A stretch of 64,000 nt of DNA. It comes from an uncultured Erythrobacter sp. (lineage in GTDB: Bacteria; Pseudomonadota; Alphaproteobacteria; Sphingomonadales; Sphingomonadaceae). The notes under the pieces were generated by a model, which did no database searches, was not told where the DNA came from, and worked only from the letters and a program-made list of their open reading frames with translations. The translations under genes and the position numbers were made by a program. Of the stretch, positions 37,101 to 44,993 are shown piece after piece. The stretch spans positions 1 through 64,000 of the forward strand of contig CANMSD010000002.1 in NCBI GenBank assembly GCA_947500645.1, read 5' to 3'. The stretch's first letter is position 1, and each line of letters starts with the position of its first letter.

Positions 37101-37519
37101 TCCTCGGAAGCGAGATTGTCGAACTGATCCATCCGCTCAAGAAATGTAGCGTGAAGCTGTTCCATCGTTTGATCGAATGCGTCATTGGTTTCCGGTTCAT
37201 CACGGTCAGCGAGGAATTGCCCATACTGGCCTAACCAGCTGCGCCATTGAACCAGCCGGTTATGCGGGTTTTCCGAGTCCGGCATAAGAACGCGGTAATC
37301 CTGACCGCCAGACTGCGCATCTTCACGAATTTCCTTGAGCCGCTCTCGAAGGCTGGCAAAGCCATCTCCTTCGTATTCCTCTTCGAGACTTGTGTTCGAG
37401 GAACCCAAAGAGGCGAGATTCTCTTCGATCTTGCGGACAGCAAAAGTGCGGGTCTTGATAGCACCGTCGCTCGTAGCCCCTCGCCACCGGAGCCAATCCT
37501 GAAATTCGTTTTCGCGCAT
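34106..37519 (-). CDS. McrB-like AAA+ GTPase with EVE-like insertion
   Basis: 1137 residues from ATG 37519, chosen over ATG 37555 because AGGGGG precedes it. An unrecognised N-terminal ~600 residues ([20 protein letters not shown]) are presumably target recognition. The motor follows: Walker A [11 protein letters not shown] (~640), Walker B [19 protein letters not shown] (~928), the McrB signature [20 protein letters not shown] (~983). Between the Walker motifs is a ~150-residue insert with an EVE/PUA-like strand set ([20 protein letters not shown]). McrB translocates DNA and activates the McrC nuclease. It is the third gene in the operon after the M and R genes, with a ~115-base gap. Confidence 0.88.
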   Translation of the reverse strand: [1137 protein letters not shown]

Positions 37520-37634
37520 CGCGGTTGGTCGCCCCCTAAAGTAATATGGCATCAATGCAGCGAAAAAGCATGTAATGCTAGCGAGCTACTTGTATCGCGC
37601 CCCGCTACTCTAGGAACGAAGACTGCGGTGGCGC

Positions 37635-38699
37635 TTAAGCCCCCTCGATGCGTGAGGCCTTTTCGTTGAATTGGATCAGGCGCTCCGGCTCGGAAGCGAA
37701 CCATGCGTAGCTGCCCCAAGCCAACGTTCCCACGGTCTTTCGGAAAGTTGCCGACCCGCGATCCAGAAACGCCGTTACAAACGCCACATTTTGAGATGCA
37801 AACCCTGCCTTTTCAGCGAGCTTTAGCAATGCGGCCTTGCGCGCGTCGTTGACCGGGCCATCTGTGTGAACCACCTCGACGAAAACCAGTAGGGGGTGAG
37901 CTGGGCCGAGATCGACCAAGACGATATCCGGCAAGCTCTTGTCTGCGGGGATGGTCAATCCGATTGCCTTCGCCAATTCGTCATCCCGCGCGACAACTTT
38001 ATTGCCGCTTTCGCTGAGCGTAATGACCCCCGGTTTTTCTAGGAATGTGGGTGCAAATACCTCAATGACGGCTTTGGAAATATCGGAACTTGGCCCGGTG
38101 GACATTCGTCGCGTTTCGCCATTCGGGAAAGTGACCAACTGGTGATCTCCTCCTCCCGCCGCGCCGCGGCGCACAATAGCAATCCGTGCTAGCGCGCCGG
38201 CGTTGAGATGCTTCTTGTGCCAAGCGGTCACTTTGGTTTGGAGAACTGCTTCGGTTTGCACGGGGGCGAACAAGTCAGCAAAGTCAGCCTGCAACGCGTA
38301 CCGTGGAGCTGGCGATGTCGTGGCCAAGCCCTCGCGTTCCACGACCGCCCCATTCTCAATGAGCGCATACCTGATCGTGTCGTCCCGAATGGATTCACGC
38401 GTATTTCCCGCATACCAGCGTCCAGGCACATCGGCCTTGTTGGGTTTCATCGAGTCCTTGATCCACTGCTCGCGCTGCCCTTGACTGGTTAGCAAGGCCT
38501 GTGCGTCGGTCATCCTCGTGACCTGGTCGGGCCGAACCCAGCGCCCCGCGCCTTCGACAGCCCCCACGTAGAGCATGACAAATATGGTCTTTGCCGCGAT
38601 CTCCCAAATCGAATGCTCGCGGTTCGGCGAACCCTCAGGGAAAATCAGTGGAAGTCGGCGGTGAATTTCATCCCAGGGAGTTAGTGGCGGTAGGCTCAT
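37635..38699 (-). CDS. BsuBI/PstI-family type II restriction endonuclease
   Basis: 354 residues, usual length for the family. The N-terminal half is helical (SIWEIAAKTIFVMLYVGAVE, PGRWYAGNTRESIRDDTIRY). The C-terminal nuclease half has ITLSESGNKVVARDDELAKA, PDIVLVDLGPAHPLLVFVEV and VHTDGPVNDARK, as in BsuBI and PstI, which cut CTGCAG. The gene starts 3 bases after the methyltransferase stop. CTGCAG as target is inference from the family; CTGCAG sites do occur in this window, so protection would be needed. Confidence 0.88.
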   Translation of the reverse strand: MSLPPLTPWDEIHRRLPLIFPEGSPNREHSIWEIAAKTIFVMLYVGAVEGAGRWVRPDQVTRMTDAQALLTSQGQREQWIKDSMKPNKADVPGRWYAGNTRESIRDDTIRYALIENGAVVEREGLATTSPAPRYALQADFADLFAPVQTEAVLQTKVTAWHKKHLNAGALARIAIVRRGAAGGGDHQLVTFPNGETRRMSTGPSSDISKAVIEVFAPTFLEKPGVITLSESGNKVVARDDELAKAIGLTIPADKSLPDIVLVDLGPAHPLLVFVEVVHTDGPVNDARKAALLKLAEKAGFASQNVAFVTAFLDRGSATFRKTVGTLAWGSYAWFASEPERLIQFNEKASRIEGA

Positions 38700-38701
38700 G
38701 A

Positions 38702-40492
38702 TTAGAGGCCATAAATCTGTCGCAGTGCTTTTTCCAGCGTGGAGCGAGTTGCCCTCTTAGAAACCAGTCGTTCAATGCTCTTCATATCCGAGACGGAGGG
38801 CAAAGGAATGGCCTCTAGCTCGAACGCGGAAACTGCCACACTTCCGCTGATGCAGCGAAAGAGTTGATCGATCACGTCGCTGTTTAGGACAGCGGCCACT
38901 GCGGCGACGCTGACTTTAGCTGATGAGGTTGGCCGAACCATGTTCAAGTGATTTTCGACAACCACGCCGCCGTGTTTATCGACGAACTCCTGAGGAAGCT
39001 CCGCAGCAATCAAGCGTCTGGGCTGTTCCTTCGCTGTGGTTCGCTGAACAAGGACCGAAGGTTTATCGACAACGAGCCAATCATCCCGAGCCTCAACCTT
39101 GAAATAGGGAGCGTGGTTCTTCTTCTCCGCGCGGAAGATAAACCGACCATCTGCCGTTACCGCCTCGGCCCAGACCAGCGGCAACGCTCCTCGGACAGCC
39201 CGCTCACGCAACTGTGGCTTGAACCTGTTCCAGACCAGCGGACCAGTCGAAACGCGATAACCCCAATCAGATAGACGAGCGGGCATCCTCGCTGCGGCTT
39301 TGATAATGTCAACGTGCTCGGGTTGCCGTGGTGCCAGCCAGGGTGTCGAAGAGTCATCGGGTAGCGTGACCTTTCCGTTCTTCGTCAATCGAGCTTCCCG
39401 CTCATTGTCGACATTCAGGTAGTGAACCTGGAAAGGCCTTTGCTCACCGCCCTTGCGATAGAGGGCAAGCAGAGTTTCCTGCATCACATCTTCGAAGACG
39501 CCCCGGCGTGCGTGGACGAAATCAATGGCTTCTGGCGGTGCCTCGCTGGCGAGCAATCGGCGCAGGGCTGTAAAGTATTGTCCGCCGAGGACGCTGGTCG
39601 GGGTAAGGTAGGCAATGACACCTTCAGGCTTGGTCCAACGCAGAGCAACGTCGGTAAACAGTCCATAGAGATTTGCGTGGCCGTAGAGGCTTCGCGCGAA
39701 GCGCTCTCGCTGCTCAGCCGAGAGGCGCACGCGGCCATAGGGCGGATTGCCGACCACCAAATCGAATTTGGGCGATGGCGTAACATCGAGTGTATCGCAG
39801 ACTTCGACAAACCTTGGTGCTGGACGACCGCTCGCTTCGATCAGATCGGAAAGAAATATCTCAAGCGCAACCTGCGAAAGAGCTGCCGCATTCGCATCGA
39901 TTTCCATACCGGAAAGGCGCGCCCCGAGCTGCGCCAAAACGAACGCCGGTTCGCTACCATCAAGCGCGCTGCGCATCCGCGAAGCAGCTTCAAGCAGGAA
40001 AGCCCCGCCACCACTTGCCGGGTCGAGCACACGCGCAGTCGCCCAATCGATGCCGCCCTCTTCTGCAAGATCGAGTAGCCGCTTGTTTAGCGATGCAGGT
40101 GTGTAGAAGGCTCCGAGATCGCTCCTTTGCTTGGAAGGAAGGAGCGTTGTGTAAAGGCTCGTCAGGAAGTGGCATCCTTCGAGCAATGGAAGCGATGCGG
40201 CCTCAATCCCGATTGACCGAGCAAGCTGTTCGGTTGTCGTGTCCAGAGAGTGGCTCTTACCAGCCAGTTGGCCGGTAATATCTAAGCTTGGAGCGATTTT
40301 CTGGGCGAATGAACCCATTGCAACGTGCGAGAAATCGGCAGCAAGTCGAGCTCGGTACTGGTCATGGAGGGTTTGCGCCCAAGCGCGTGCGACTGTACGC
40401 GCACGAGCCAGCTCACTTCGCTTCGATTCAAGTAAAAGCGATTGATCGGCACGTTCGACCGGGTTCAGTTTTTGTGCCGAAATTGACGTCAA
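38702..40492 (-). CDS. N6-adenine DNA methyltransferase of the PstI-like system
   Basis: 596 residues. SAM motif I is VLDPASGGGAFLLEA (~154) and catalytic motif IV is VVGNPPYGRVRLS, which places it with N6-adenine methyltransferases. Further typical features are DLGAFYTPASLNKRLLDLA before motif I and GVIAYLTPTSVLGG after motif IV. Together with the adjacent BsuBI/PstI-type endonuclease it forms a two-gene restriction-modification system, with M transcribed first, an order that allows protection before cutting. The C-terminal target region is not assignable. Confidence 0.9.
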   Translation of the reverse strand: MTSISAQKLNPVERADQSLLLESKRSELARARTVARAWAQTLHDQYRARLAADFSHVAMGSFAQKIAPSLDITGQLAGKSHSLDTTTEQLARSIGIEAASLPLLEGCHFLTSLYTTLLPSKQRSDLGAFYTPASLNKRLLDLAEEGGIDWATARVLDPASGGGAFLLEAASRMRSALDGSEPAFVLAQLGARLSGMEIDANAAALSQVALEIFLSDLIEASGRPAPRFVEVCDTLDVTPSPKFDLVVGNPPYGRVRLSAEQRERFARSLYGHANLYGLFTDVALRWTKPEGVIAYLTPTSVLGGQYFTALRRLLASEAPPEAIDFVHARRGVFEDVMQETLLALYRKGGEQRPFQVHYLNVDNEREARLTKNGKVTLPDDSSTPWLAPRQPEHVDIIKAAARMPARLSDWGYRVSTGPLVWNRFKPQLRERAVRGALPLVWAEAVTADGRFIFRAEKKNHAPYFKVEARDDWLVVDKPSVLVQRTTAKEQPRRLIAAELPQEFVDKHGGVVVENHLNMVRPTSSAKVSVAAVAAVLNSDVIDQLFRCISGSVAVSAFELEAIPLPSVSDMKSIERLVSKRATRSTLEKALRQIYGL

Positions 40493-40563
40493 AAGTCCCT
40501 CCTTTGCACTTGATTAGCGAATTTGCGGGCAAAGAGAACCTTCATTTTATGTTCTCTTTTTGT

Positions 40564-41763
40564 TCACATTGCAATCATCTTCTCGATTGCATCCCCGATC
40601 TCTTGAACCGCCTCAATCAGATGGCCGTCATCCAAGTGAGCATACCGGGCCGTGGTCTGCACGTTGGCATGCCCGAGCAGGCGCCCGATCATCGGCAGCG
40701 TTTCCTTGTTCATCGCCGCGTGGCTGGCGAATGTATGGCGTAAATCGTGGATGCGAACGCCGGGTAGTCCTGCTTCGTCTCGGAGCCTGCGCCAGAAACC
40801 ATTCACGCAGCGAAGCGGCTTGCGGTAGCTGTAGCTCCAGAACGGATATGGAATCCTCTCGAAGCGAGGTAGTTCTGCGATCACCTCGCGCGCTGCCCGT
40901 CCGAGCCATACCGTTCGCGGCCCGGTCTTGCTGTCCCGTAAGTGCAAACGGTTGCCCTTGATGTCGGTCCATTCGAGCGTGAGGATTTCGCTCTTCCGGC
41001 AACCTGTCAGCAGCAGGAGAGTGATGGCTGCACCCGCACATTGCTTGGTACGATCCTCTGACGCACGCAGCTTTCCAAGCTCGACACCCAAGCGGGCAAG
41101 TTCTTCGTTTGTGAGGAAGCGCTCGCACTGGCGCTTCCGGTTGGGCTTGACCGACCGGCACGGGTTGGTGTTTTCGAGCCGGTAACCCCACTCCTCCGCC
41201 TTGTTCAGCATATGCTTGAGGATTTCGAAGGTCCGGTTCGATGCTCCCGGCCCGGTCCGATTGTTGAGGTCCGCGAACCAGCTCGTCACATGTCCTTCGT
41301 TCAGTTCGTCGATGTAGACGCCAACAAAGGCGTCATCGAGATAGCGGCGGCGGTATCCGGTGTGCGTTTCCAGCGTCGATGCTTTCCAGCGTGGCGCCCA
41401 GCGATCCCAATATTCGGCCACGAAGTCGGCGAAGCTAGGCGCGGACCGGATGCGCTGACGTTCGGTCGCCGGATCGCGACCGACCTGCGCATAAGCGATG
41501 ACGCGGCGCGCGACCATCTGGGCCTGGTAACGAGTGAGGACCGATGCAGGCCCGATTGTGACCGTGCGCATACGGCCTGCCATGCGCGTCTGCACGATGT
41601 AAACGTTTCGACCGCTCGGATAATGCCGGATCCCGAAGCCGTGCTCGACACCAAGCCAGGTCGTGGTCCGCGCCTTGCCTTTGGGAACGAGCTTGAAGTT
41701 GACGGTTGCACCGACCTCGGCAAGCGCCTCCTCGACGATCCGCTTGAGACTGGCGGCAGTCAT
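40564..41763 (-). CDS. Tyrosine recombinase, second of pair (island A)
   Basis: 399 residues. The N-terminal arm-binding region (FGIRHYPSGRNVYIVQTRMA) is DUF4102-like, followed by a core-binding SAM-like domain and the catalytic domain: TGCRKSEILTLEW (Arg I), GVRIHDLRHTFASHAA (His-x-x-Arg), GRLLGHANVQTTARYAHL (His and nucleophile Tyr). All catalytic residues are present. Its ATG lies in the ATGA overlap with the first recombinase gene (41760-41763). It should act at the CTGCGTACGG core. Confidence 0.93.
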   Translation of the reverse strand: MTAASLKRIVEEALAEVGATVNFKLVPKGKARTTTWLGVEHGFGIRHYPSGRNVYIVQTRMAGRMRTVTIGPASVLTRYQAQMVARRVIAYAQVGRDPATERQRIRSAPSFADFVAEYWDRWAPRWKASTLETHTGYRRRYLDDAFVGVYIDELNEGHVTSWFADLNNRTGPGASNRTFEILKHMLNKAEEWGYRLENTNPCRSVKPNRKRQCERFLTNEELARLGVELGKLRASEDRTKQCAGAAITLLLLTGCRKSEILTLEWTDIKGNRLHLRDSKTGPRTVWLGRAAREVIAELPRFERIPYPFWSYSYRKPLRCVNGFWRRLRDEAGLPGVRIHDLRHTFASHAAMNKETLPMIGRLLGHANVQTTARYAHLDDGHLIEAVQEIGDAIEKMIAM

Positions 41764-43073
41764 GGCCTGAGACCAATCGCTTGCGCCAGCGAGCCGGATA
41801 CCCGCTCGGCGGCTTCGCCAATCACGTCATCGGACAGGTGGGCATATTTAGCGGTCGTCTCGACCAGCTTGTGGCCAAGCAGCTTGCCCATGGTCGATAG
41901 CGGCACATTGTCCATGATCGCGGTTGAAGCGAAGCTGTGGCGCAGATCATGGATGCGAACGTCGGGCAAAGCGCAGCGCCGCCGGAAGACGAACCACCAC
42001 TGGTCGAAGTTCAACGGGCGTTTTCCAGTCCTGTTCGGGAAAACCAGCTCGCTATCCTTGCGCCGCTCGATCCCCGCAAGGACATCCTGCGCCTGCGTGT
42101 TGAGCCAAATCACCTTGGGGCCGGTCTTGCTGTCTGGCAGCAGCAGTCGAGGCGGCTTCACCCACTCCCAGCGCAAGTTTTTGATTTCGCCAACGCGCGC
42201 GCCGGTAAACAAGAGCAGGCGAGCGATTGCGACCTGTGCCGGTTCATCTGCCTCCGCCTCACGCAATGCCGCTCCGATCCGGCGATACTCCGCTGGCGTC
42301 AAATAGCGCTCGACGCTTTGCCGCTTGTATCGTGGCATCCCTCGGCAAGGGTTCGAACCTGGCCGACGCATCTTGAGCGCTTCGGCATATTTGAACAGCG
42401 CGGACAGCACGGGCACGGCGCGGTTGAACTTCATCTCGCTCTCTCCCGCGCATCCATCGCGCCAGCGGTGGATGTCGGGTGGAAGGATGTCGGCCACGCG
42501 CGTGTCGCCAAACGTAGGTTTGATTGTGAGCCGCCACGCGTCCCAGTTCCGCTTAGTGGTCGAGGGCTTCCATACGCGCGAAAGGTCGCCCCAATAGGCT
42601 TCGACGAAATCGTTCATTGTCGGTGTGGCTTTGACCACGGTGCGCTTCGGCAATCCATCGAGCGCTGCTTCGGCAAGGATGCGGCGGGCCTGCGCCCTTG
42701 CCAACCCCGCCTCAAGCTCGTCGGTCCGACCAAGGCTGATACGGCGATGCTTGCCGCGATGGCGCAAGCGAACGAACCAGAAGTAATTCCCGCTCGGCCT
42801 TACGCGCAGGCCGAAGCCTGCAAGTTCGGTATCCCAGATGCAGTATTCGCGTTCGCGCAGCGGCAGTTTGCGGCGGGCAAAATTGCCATCGAGAAGTGCT
42901 CTACGGGCAGACCTTTGACGTTTGGGGACCATATGGCATTCGCCCTTGTCCAGACTGCCCCCAGAACCCTTGGAAATACTGTCATTTGCGGGGACCGGGC
43001 GGCATTCAACAGCGCTCTCTTTGCCGAGCACCTTAAGCGTTTCGCGCACTGATTTTATTGCACTTTTTCCCAA
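41760..43073 (-). CDS. Tyrosine recombinase, first of pair (island A)
   Basis: 437 residues. The DUF4102-like arm domain (WDTELAGFGLRVRPSGNYFW) starts after ~60 basic residues. The catalytic motifs are FTGARVGEIKNLRW, DVRIHDLRHSFASTAI and GKLLGHKLVETTAKYAHLSD, complete with Tyr. The start at 43073 is 16 bases left of the second core copy. It is paired with a related but distinct recombinase in the same order as in island B, so the two are probably both needed. The N-terminal extension (VRETLKVLGKESAVE) may not all be translated; other starts are possible. Confidence 0.93.
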   Translation of the reverse strand: MGKSAIKSVRETLKVLGKESAVECRPVPANDSISKGSGGSLDKGECHMVPKRQRSARRALLDGNFARRKLPLREREYCIWDTELAGFGLRVRPSGNYFWFVRLRHRGKHRRISLGRTDELEAGLARAQARRILAEAALDGLPKRTVVKATPTMNDFVEAYWGDLSRVWKPSTTKRNWDAWRLTIKPTFGDTRVADILPPDIHRWRDGCAGESEMKFNRAVPVLSALFKYAEALKMRRPGSNPCRGMPRYKRQSVERYLTPAEYRRIGAALREAEADEPAQVAIARLLLFTGARVGEIKNLRWEWVKPPRLLLPDSKTGPKVIWLNTQAQDVLAGIERRKDSELVFPNRTGKRPLNFDQWWFVFRRRCALPDVRIHDLRHSFASTAIMDNVPLSTMGKLLGHKLVETTAKYAHLSDDVIGEAAERVSGSLAQAIGLRP

Positions 43074-43088
43074 AACACAGCAGTGCTA

Positions 43089-43104
43089 CTGCGTACGGTG
43101 TGCT
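43089..43104 (+). repeat. att-like core, copy 2 (junction of islands A and B)
   Basis: CTGCGTACGGTGTGCT, identical to copies 1 and 3. It lies 16 bases upstream of the first recombinase start of island A (43073) and is the left end of island B. The downstream TCAAGTTCCAA is shared with copy 3. Confidence 0.82.
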
Positions 43105-43563
43105 GTCAAGTTCCAAAGTGCGGAGGCGTTTCCAGCATCTCCCAAGTTCCCTTCAATGATCTGAATTTACTACCTTATTTTCGGAGCGAGAGCAGGCGGG
43201 TTTTTTCGAGACAACGCAAGAATATCGGCAAAAACGCTCTGGGCTACCAACTGGCCTTAGTTTGGTAACAAATGGCCATTCTCCGGAACCAGATTGGGAA
43301 GCACCCTTGGTGGCAGAACCTCTTACTGGCGTTGCTGAAAATCAATCGCGCTTGGCAATCAAGATCCATCTCGGAAAACTCCAAGGAAATTCCAAAGCCA
43401 TGCAAATTGAAGTCACTCCATAGGGACCAAATAGCCATCACGGCTGCTTATAATCGGACACCGATTGCCGAGATGCTTAAGCAACCAAAGGGATTATCGC
43501 TCTGTCCCTGCGAGCAAGAAAAAAGGGCAGGAACCGTTGCCGGTCCCTACCCTCGTCGCGCAG
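43105..43563. other. Left end of island B
   Basis: 459 bases with no gene. It holds the 15-mer GGGACCAAATAGCCA at 43433-43447 (also at 31098-31112) and the terminator at 43519-43552. The remainder is AT-rich and probably part of the recombination end. Confidence 0.5.
43519..43552 (-). terminator. Rho-independent terminator after the 73-aa gene
   Basis: On the minus strand, GGGTAGGGACCG pairs over 12 bp (two G-T wobbles) with CGGTTCCTGCCC around a GCAA loop and is followed by six T (A-run 43519-43524). It begins 12 bases after the stop of the 73-aa gene. Confidence 0.9.
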
Positions 43564-43785
43564 TCAGAACTCATCGAGCATTGCACCATGCACGGTGTGA
43601 ACCACACGCGCTGCCAGATGCGCCGGAAGAGCATTGTAGTCACCCTCGTCTAGAGCGAAATACCCTAGCTCCCGGTCTTCGACGATGTGCTGATCGAAGA
43701 AGCTGTGCAGTGCCCTACGCTCTGCAGTAGCAAGCGCGGCAAAGTAGCGTTCCGAGTTCGAATGAAGCTGAGCAATTGAAGCCAT
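43564..43785 (-). CDS. Small unrecognised protein (73 aa)
   Basis: A well-framed small gene: AGGAGG lies 6 bases before the ATG and a strong terminator follows the stop. The product is helical and acidic (SERYFAALATAERRALHSFF, EGDYNALPAHLAARVVHTVH), with no membrane segment. No known family. It lies among backbone-like genes of the island rather than in the defence cargo, so a housekeeping or regulatory role is plausible but unproven. Confidence 0.75.
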   Translation of the reverse strand: MASIAQLHSNSERYFAALATAERRALHSFFDQHIVEDRELGYFALDEGDYNALPAHLAARVVHTVHGAMLDEF

Positions 43786-43881
43786 TGAATCCTCCTGATG
43801 TCTGCCGTTGACGGCAGGAGCAGGACGGATGGGCGTGCGGCCGGCGGGTCAGGGATCGCCCAACGGGCGACCGCGAAGCGG
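43786..43881 (-). promoter_or_regulatory. Hairpin-rich leader of the 73-aa gene
   Basis: Three tight stems lie upstream of the gene: 43802-43817 (CTGCCGT, TG loop, ACGGCAG), 43857-43869 (CGCCC, AAC, GGGCG) and 43871-43881 (CCGC, GAA, GCGG). The style resembles the ssb leaders nearby (small loops, GC stems). Possibly a structured 5' leader; no regulator can be named. Confidence 0.45.
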
Positions 43882-44025
43882 CGTTGGGGGTAACAATTTT
43901 GTTGGACCGTAGCGCAAGCGAAGGGGAGGCAAAATGGTGGGGCCCCGCCGTCCTTGACGCGCCGGTCGCATGCCCATCATGATCGGACTTACGTGAGCAA
44001 GACCCCCTTCCCATCCGGTACTCAA

Positions 44026-44475
44026 CTAAATTGCGGCAGATGCTTTCTCAGCAACTTCATTCAACGTTGCTTGAAGGCGATTGATCTCCGACAGACTTGT
44101 CCCGCCAGGTTCATACCGGGTGATCAGAAACTCGCGCGTTTGCGACATGGTGTGGAGATGCTCACGGGTGCGTTTCCTCAATATGAGCCCGGCTCCCACG
44201 GCAAGTTCGGCTCTTGCTGCGAGGTTATGTTGAAGGCCCCGGATTTGCGCCGCACCATGTCCACAGCGGAGAAGGAAAGCGTTCAGGTACAGTTCGATCG
44301 AATGGATAGCGACCATCCGAAAAGGGGCCCGTGATTGCGGCACCTTCGGGCGCCCGTTCTGCAATATTAGCAAGGCGGCTGACCTATACTCATCAGCGAA
44401 AGCCAATATCTCGGCAGGGGTTGCAGATTCACCTGGATAGGAAGCGAAGGTCTGATCGTTCATCGCACGCAACAT
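44026..44475 (-). CDS. Small HEPN-like unrecognised protein
   Basis: 149 residues (ATG 44475; the ATG at 44463 is an alternative). The central segment VAIHSIELYLNAFLLRCGHG then AQIRGLQHNLAARAELA resembles the helical core of HEPN proteins (IELYLKA..., later HNL). The Rx4-6H motif is not clearly present, so RNase activity is uncertain. It is flanked by ssb and the 73-aa gene on the same strand. No strong ribosome site is seen, so this gene is less certain than its neighbours. Confidence 0.55.
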   Translation of the reverse strand: MLRAMNDQTFASYPGESATPAEILAFADEYRSAALLILQNGRPKVPQSRAPFRMVAIHSIELYLNAFLLRCGHGAAQIRGLQHNLAARAELAVGAGLILRKRTREHLHTMSQTREFLITRYEPGGTSLSEINRLQATLNEVAEKASAAI

Positions 44476-44585
44476 AGCAGTGTTGTTGCAAACGAATACT
44501 AAAAGACTTGAGCTATTTCAAACACAGAGAAGAGGCCCTGTCGGTTAGGACAAGACCCCTTCAGGTAAGATCGGCTGGGGAGAAG

Positions 44586-44993
44586 TCAGTCGATCTCGGG
44601 AGCGTCGCGGTTGTCGTCTCCATTCTCGTCTTCGCTTGAGCCGTTACCCTTTGACAGGAAGTCGACCTTGTCGGCGAGGATCTCGGTACCGTAGCGCGTA
44701 ACCCCATCTTTGTCGTCCCACTGGGTGTAGTGGATGCGGCCCTGAACGCTGACCAATTGGCCCTTAGTGCAGTACTGGCCGACCGTCTTGGCGAGGCCGT
44801 TGAAGCAGGTCACCCGGTGGAACTCGCTTTCCTTGGCGGTGTAGCCGTTCTCGTCCTTGTAGGTCTTGCCGTCCTTGTCGCGTGCGGGGCGATCGGTGAC
44901 GACGGTGATCCCGGTAACGTTGGTGCCGCCCTTGGTCTCGCGGGTGTCGGGCTCGCGGGCGATGCGGCCGGTGAGGATTGCGATATTGGTCAT
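44586..44993 (-). CDS. ssb: Single-stranded DNA-binding protein, copy 1
   Basis: 135 residues with an OB fold: MTNIAILTGRIAREPDTRET, FHRVTCFNGLAKTVGQYCTK and GQLVSVQGRIHYTQWDDKDG. The end is acidic (GDDNRDAPEID) as in SSB tails, but lacks the classical DDIPF tip and so may not recruit host partners in the usual way. A near-identical copy lies at 59598-59996, with the same leader. It is probably part of the element backbone, supporting transfer or recombination through single strands. Confidence 0.92.
   Translation of the reverse strand: MTNIAILTGRIAREPDTRETKGGTNVTGITVVTDRPARDKDGKTYKDENGYTAKESEFHRVTCFNGLAKTVGQYCTKGQLVSVQGRIHYTQWDDKDGVTRYGTEILADKVDFLSKGNGSSEDENGDDNRDAPEID

Larger units (their letters stand above)
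30905..43104. mobile_element. Integrative island A (restriction cargo)
   Basis: Bounded by identical 16-base cores at 30905 and 43089. The right end carries two overlapping tyrosine recombinase genes reading leftward. Cargo, all on the minus strand: an N6 methyltransferase and BsuBI/PstI-type endonuclease, then an McrB-like GTPase, an interrupted coiled-coil gene and McrC. There are no conjugation genes, so it is mobilised by its own recombinases or by a helper. Core, recombinases and cargo together support an integrated unit; excision is not shown. Confidence 0.75.

Noticed and set aside
37520-37555. Upstream ATG (37555) for the McrB-like gene
   Set aside because: It adds 12 residues with no ribosome site; the ATG at 37519 follows AGGGGG and begins a family-like sequence.
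37635-40492. Avoidance of CTGCAG as proof of PstI-like specificity
   Set aside because: CTGCAG occurs in this window (for example near 4746 and 30970), and a meaningful count needs the whole genome.
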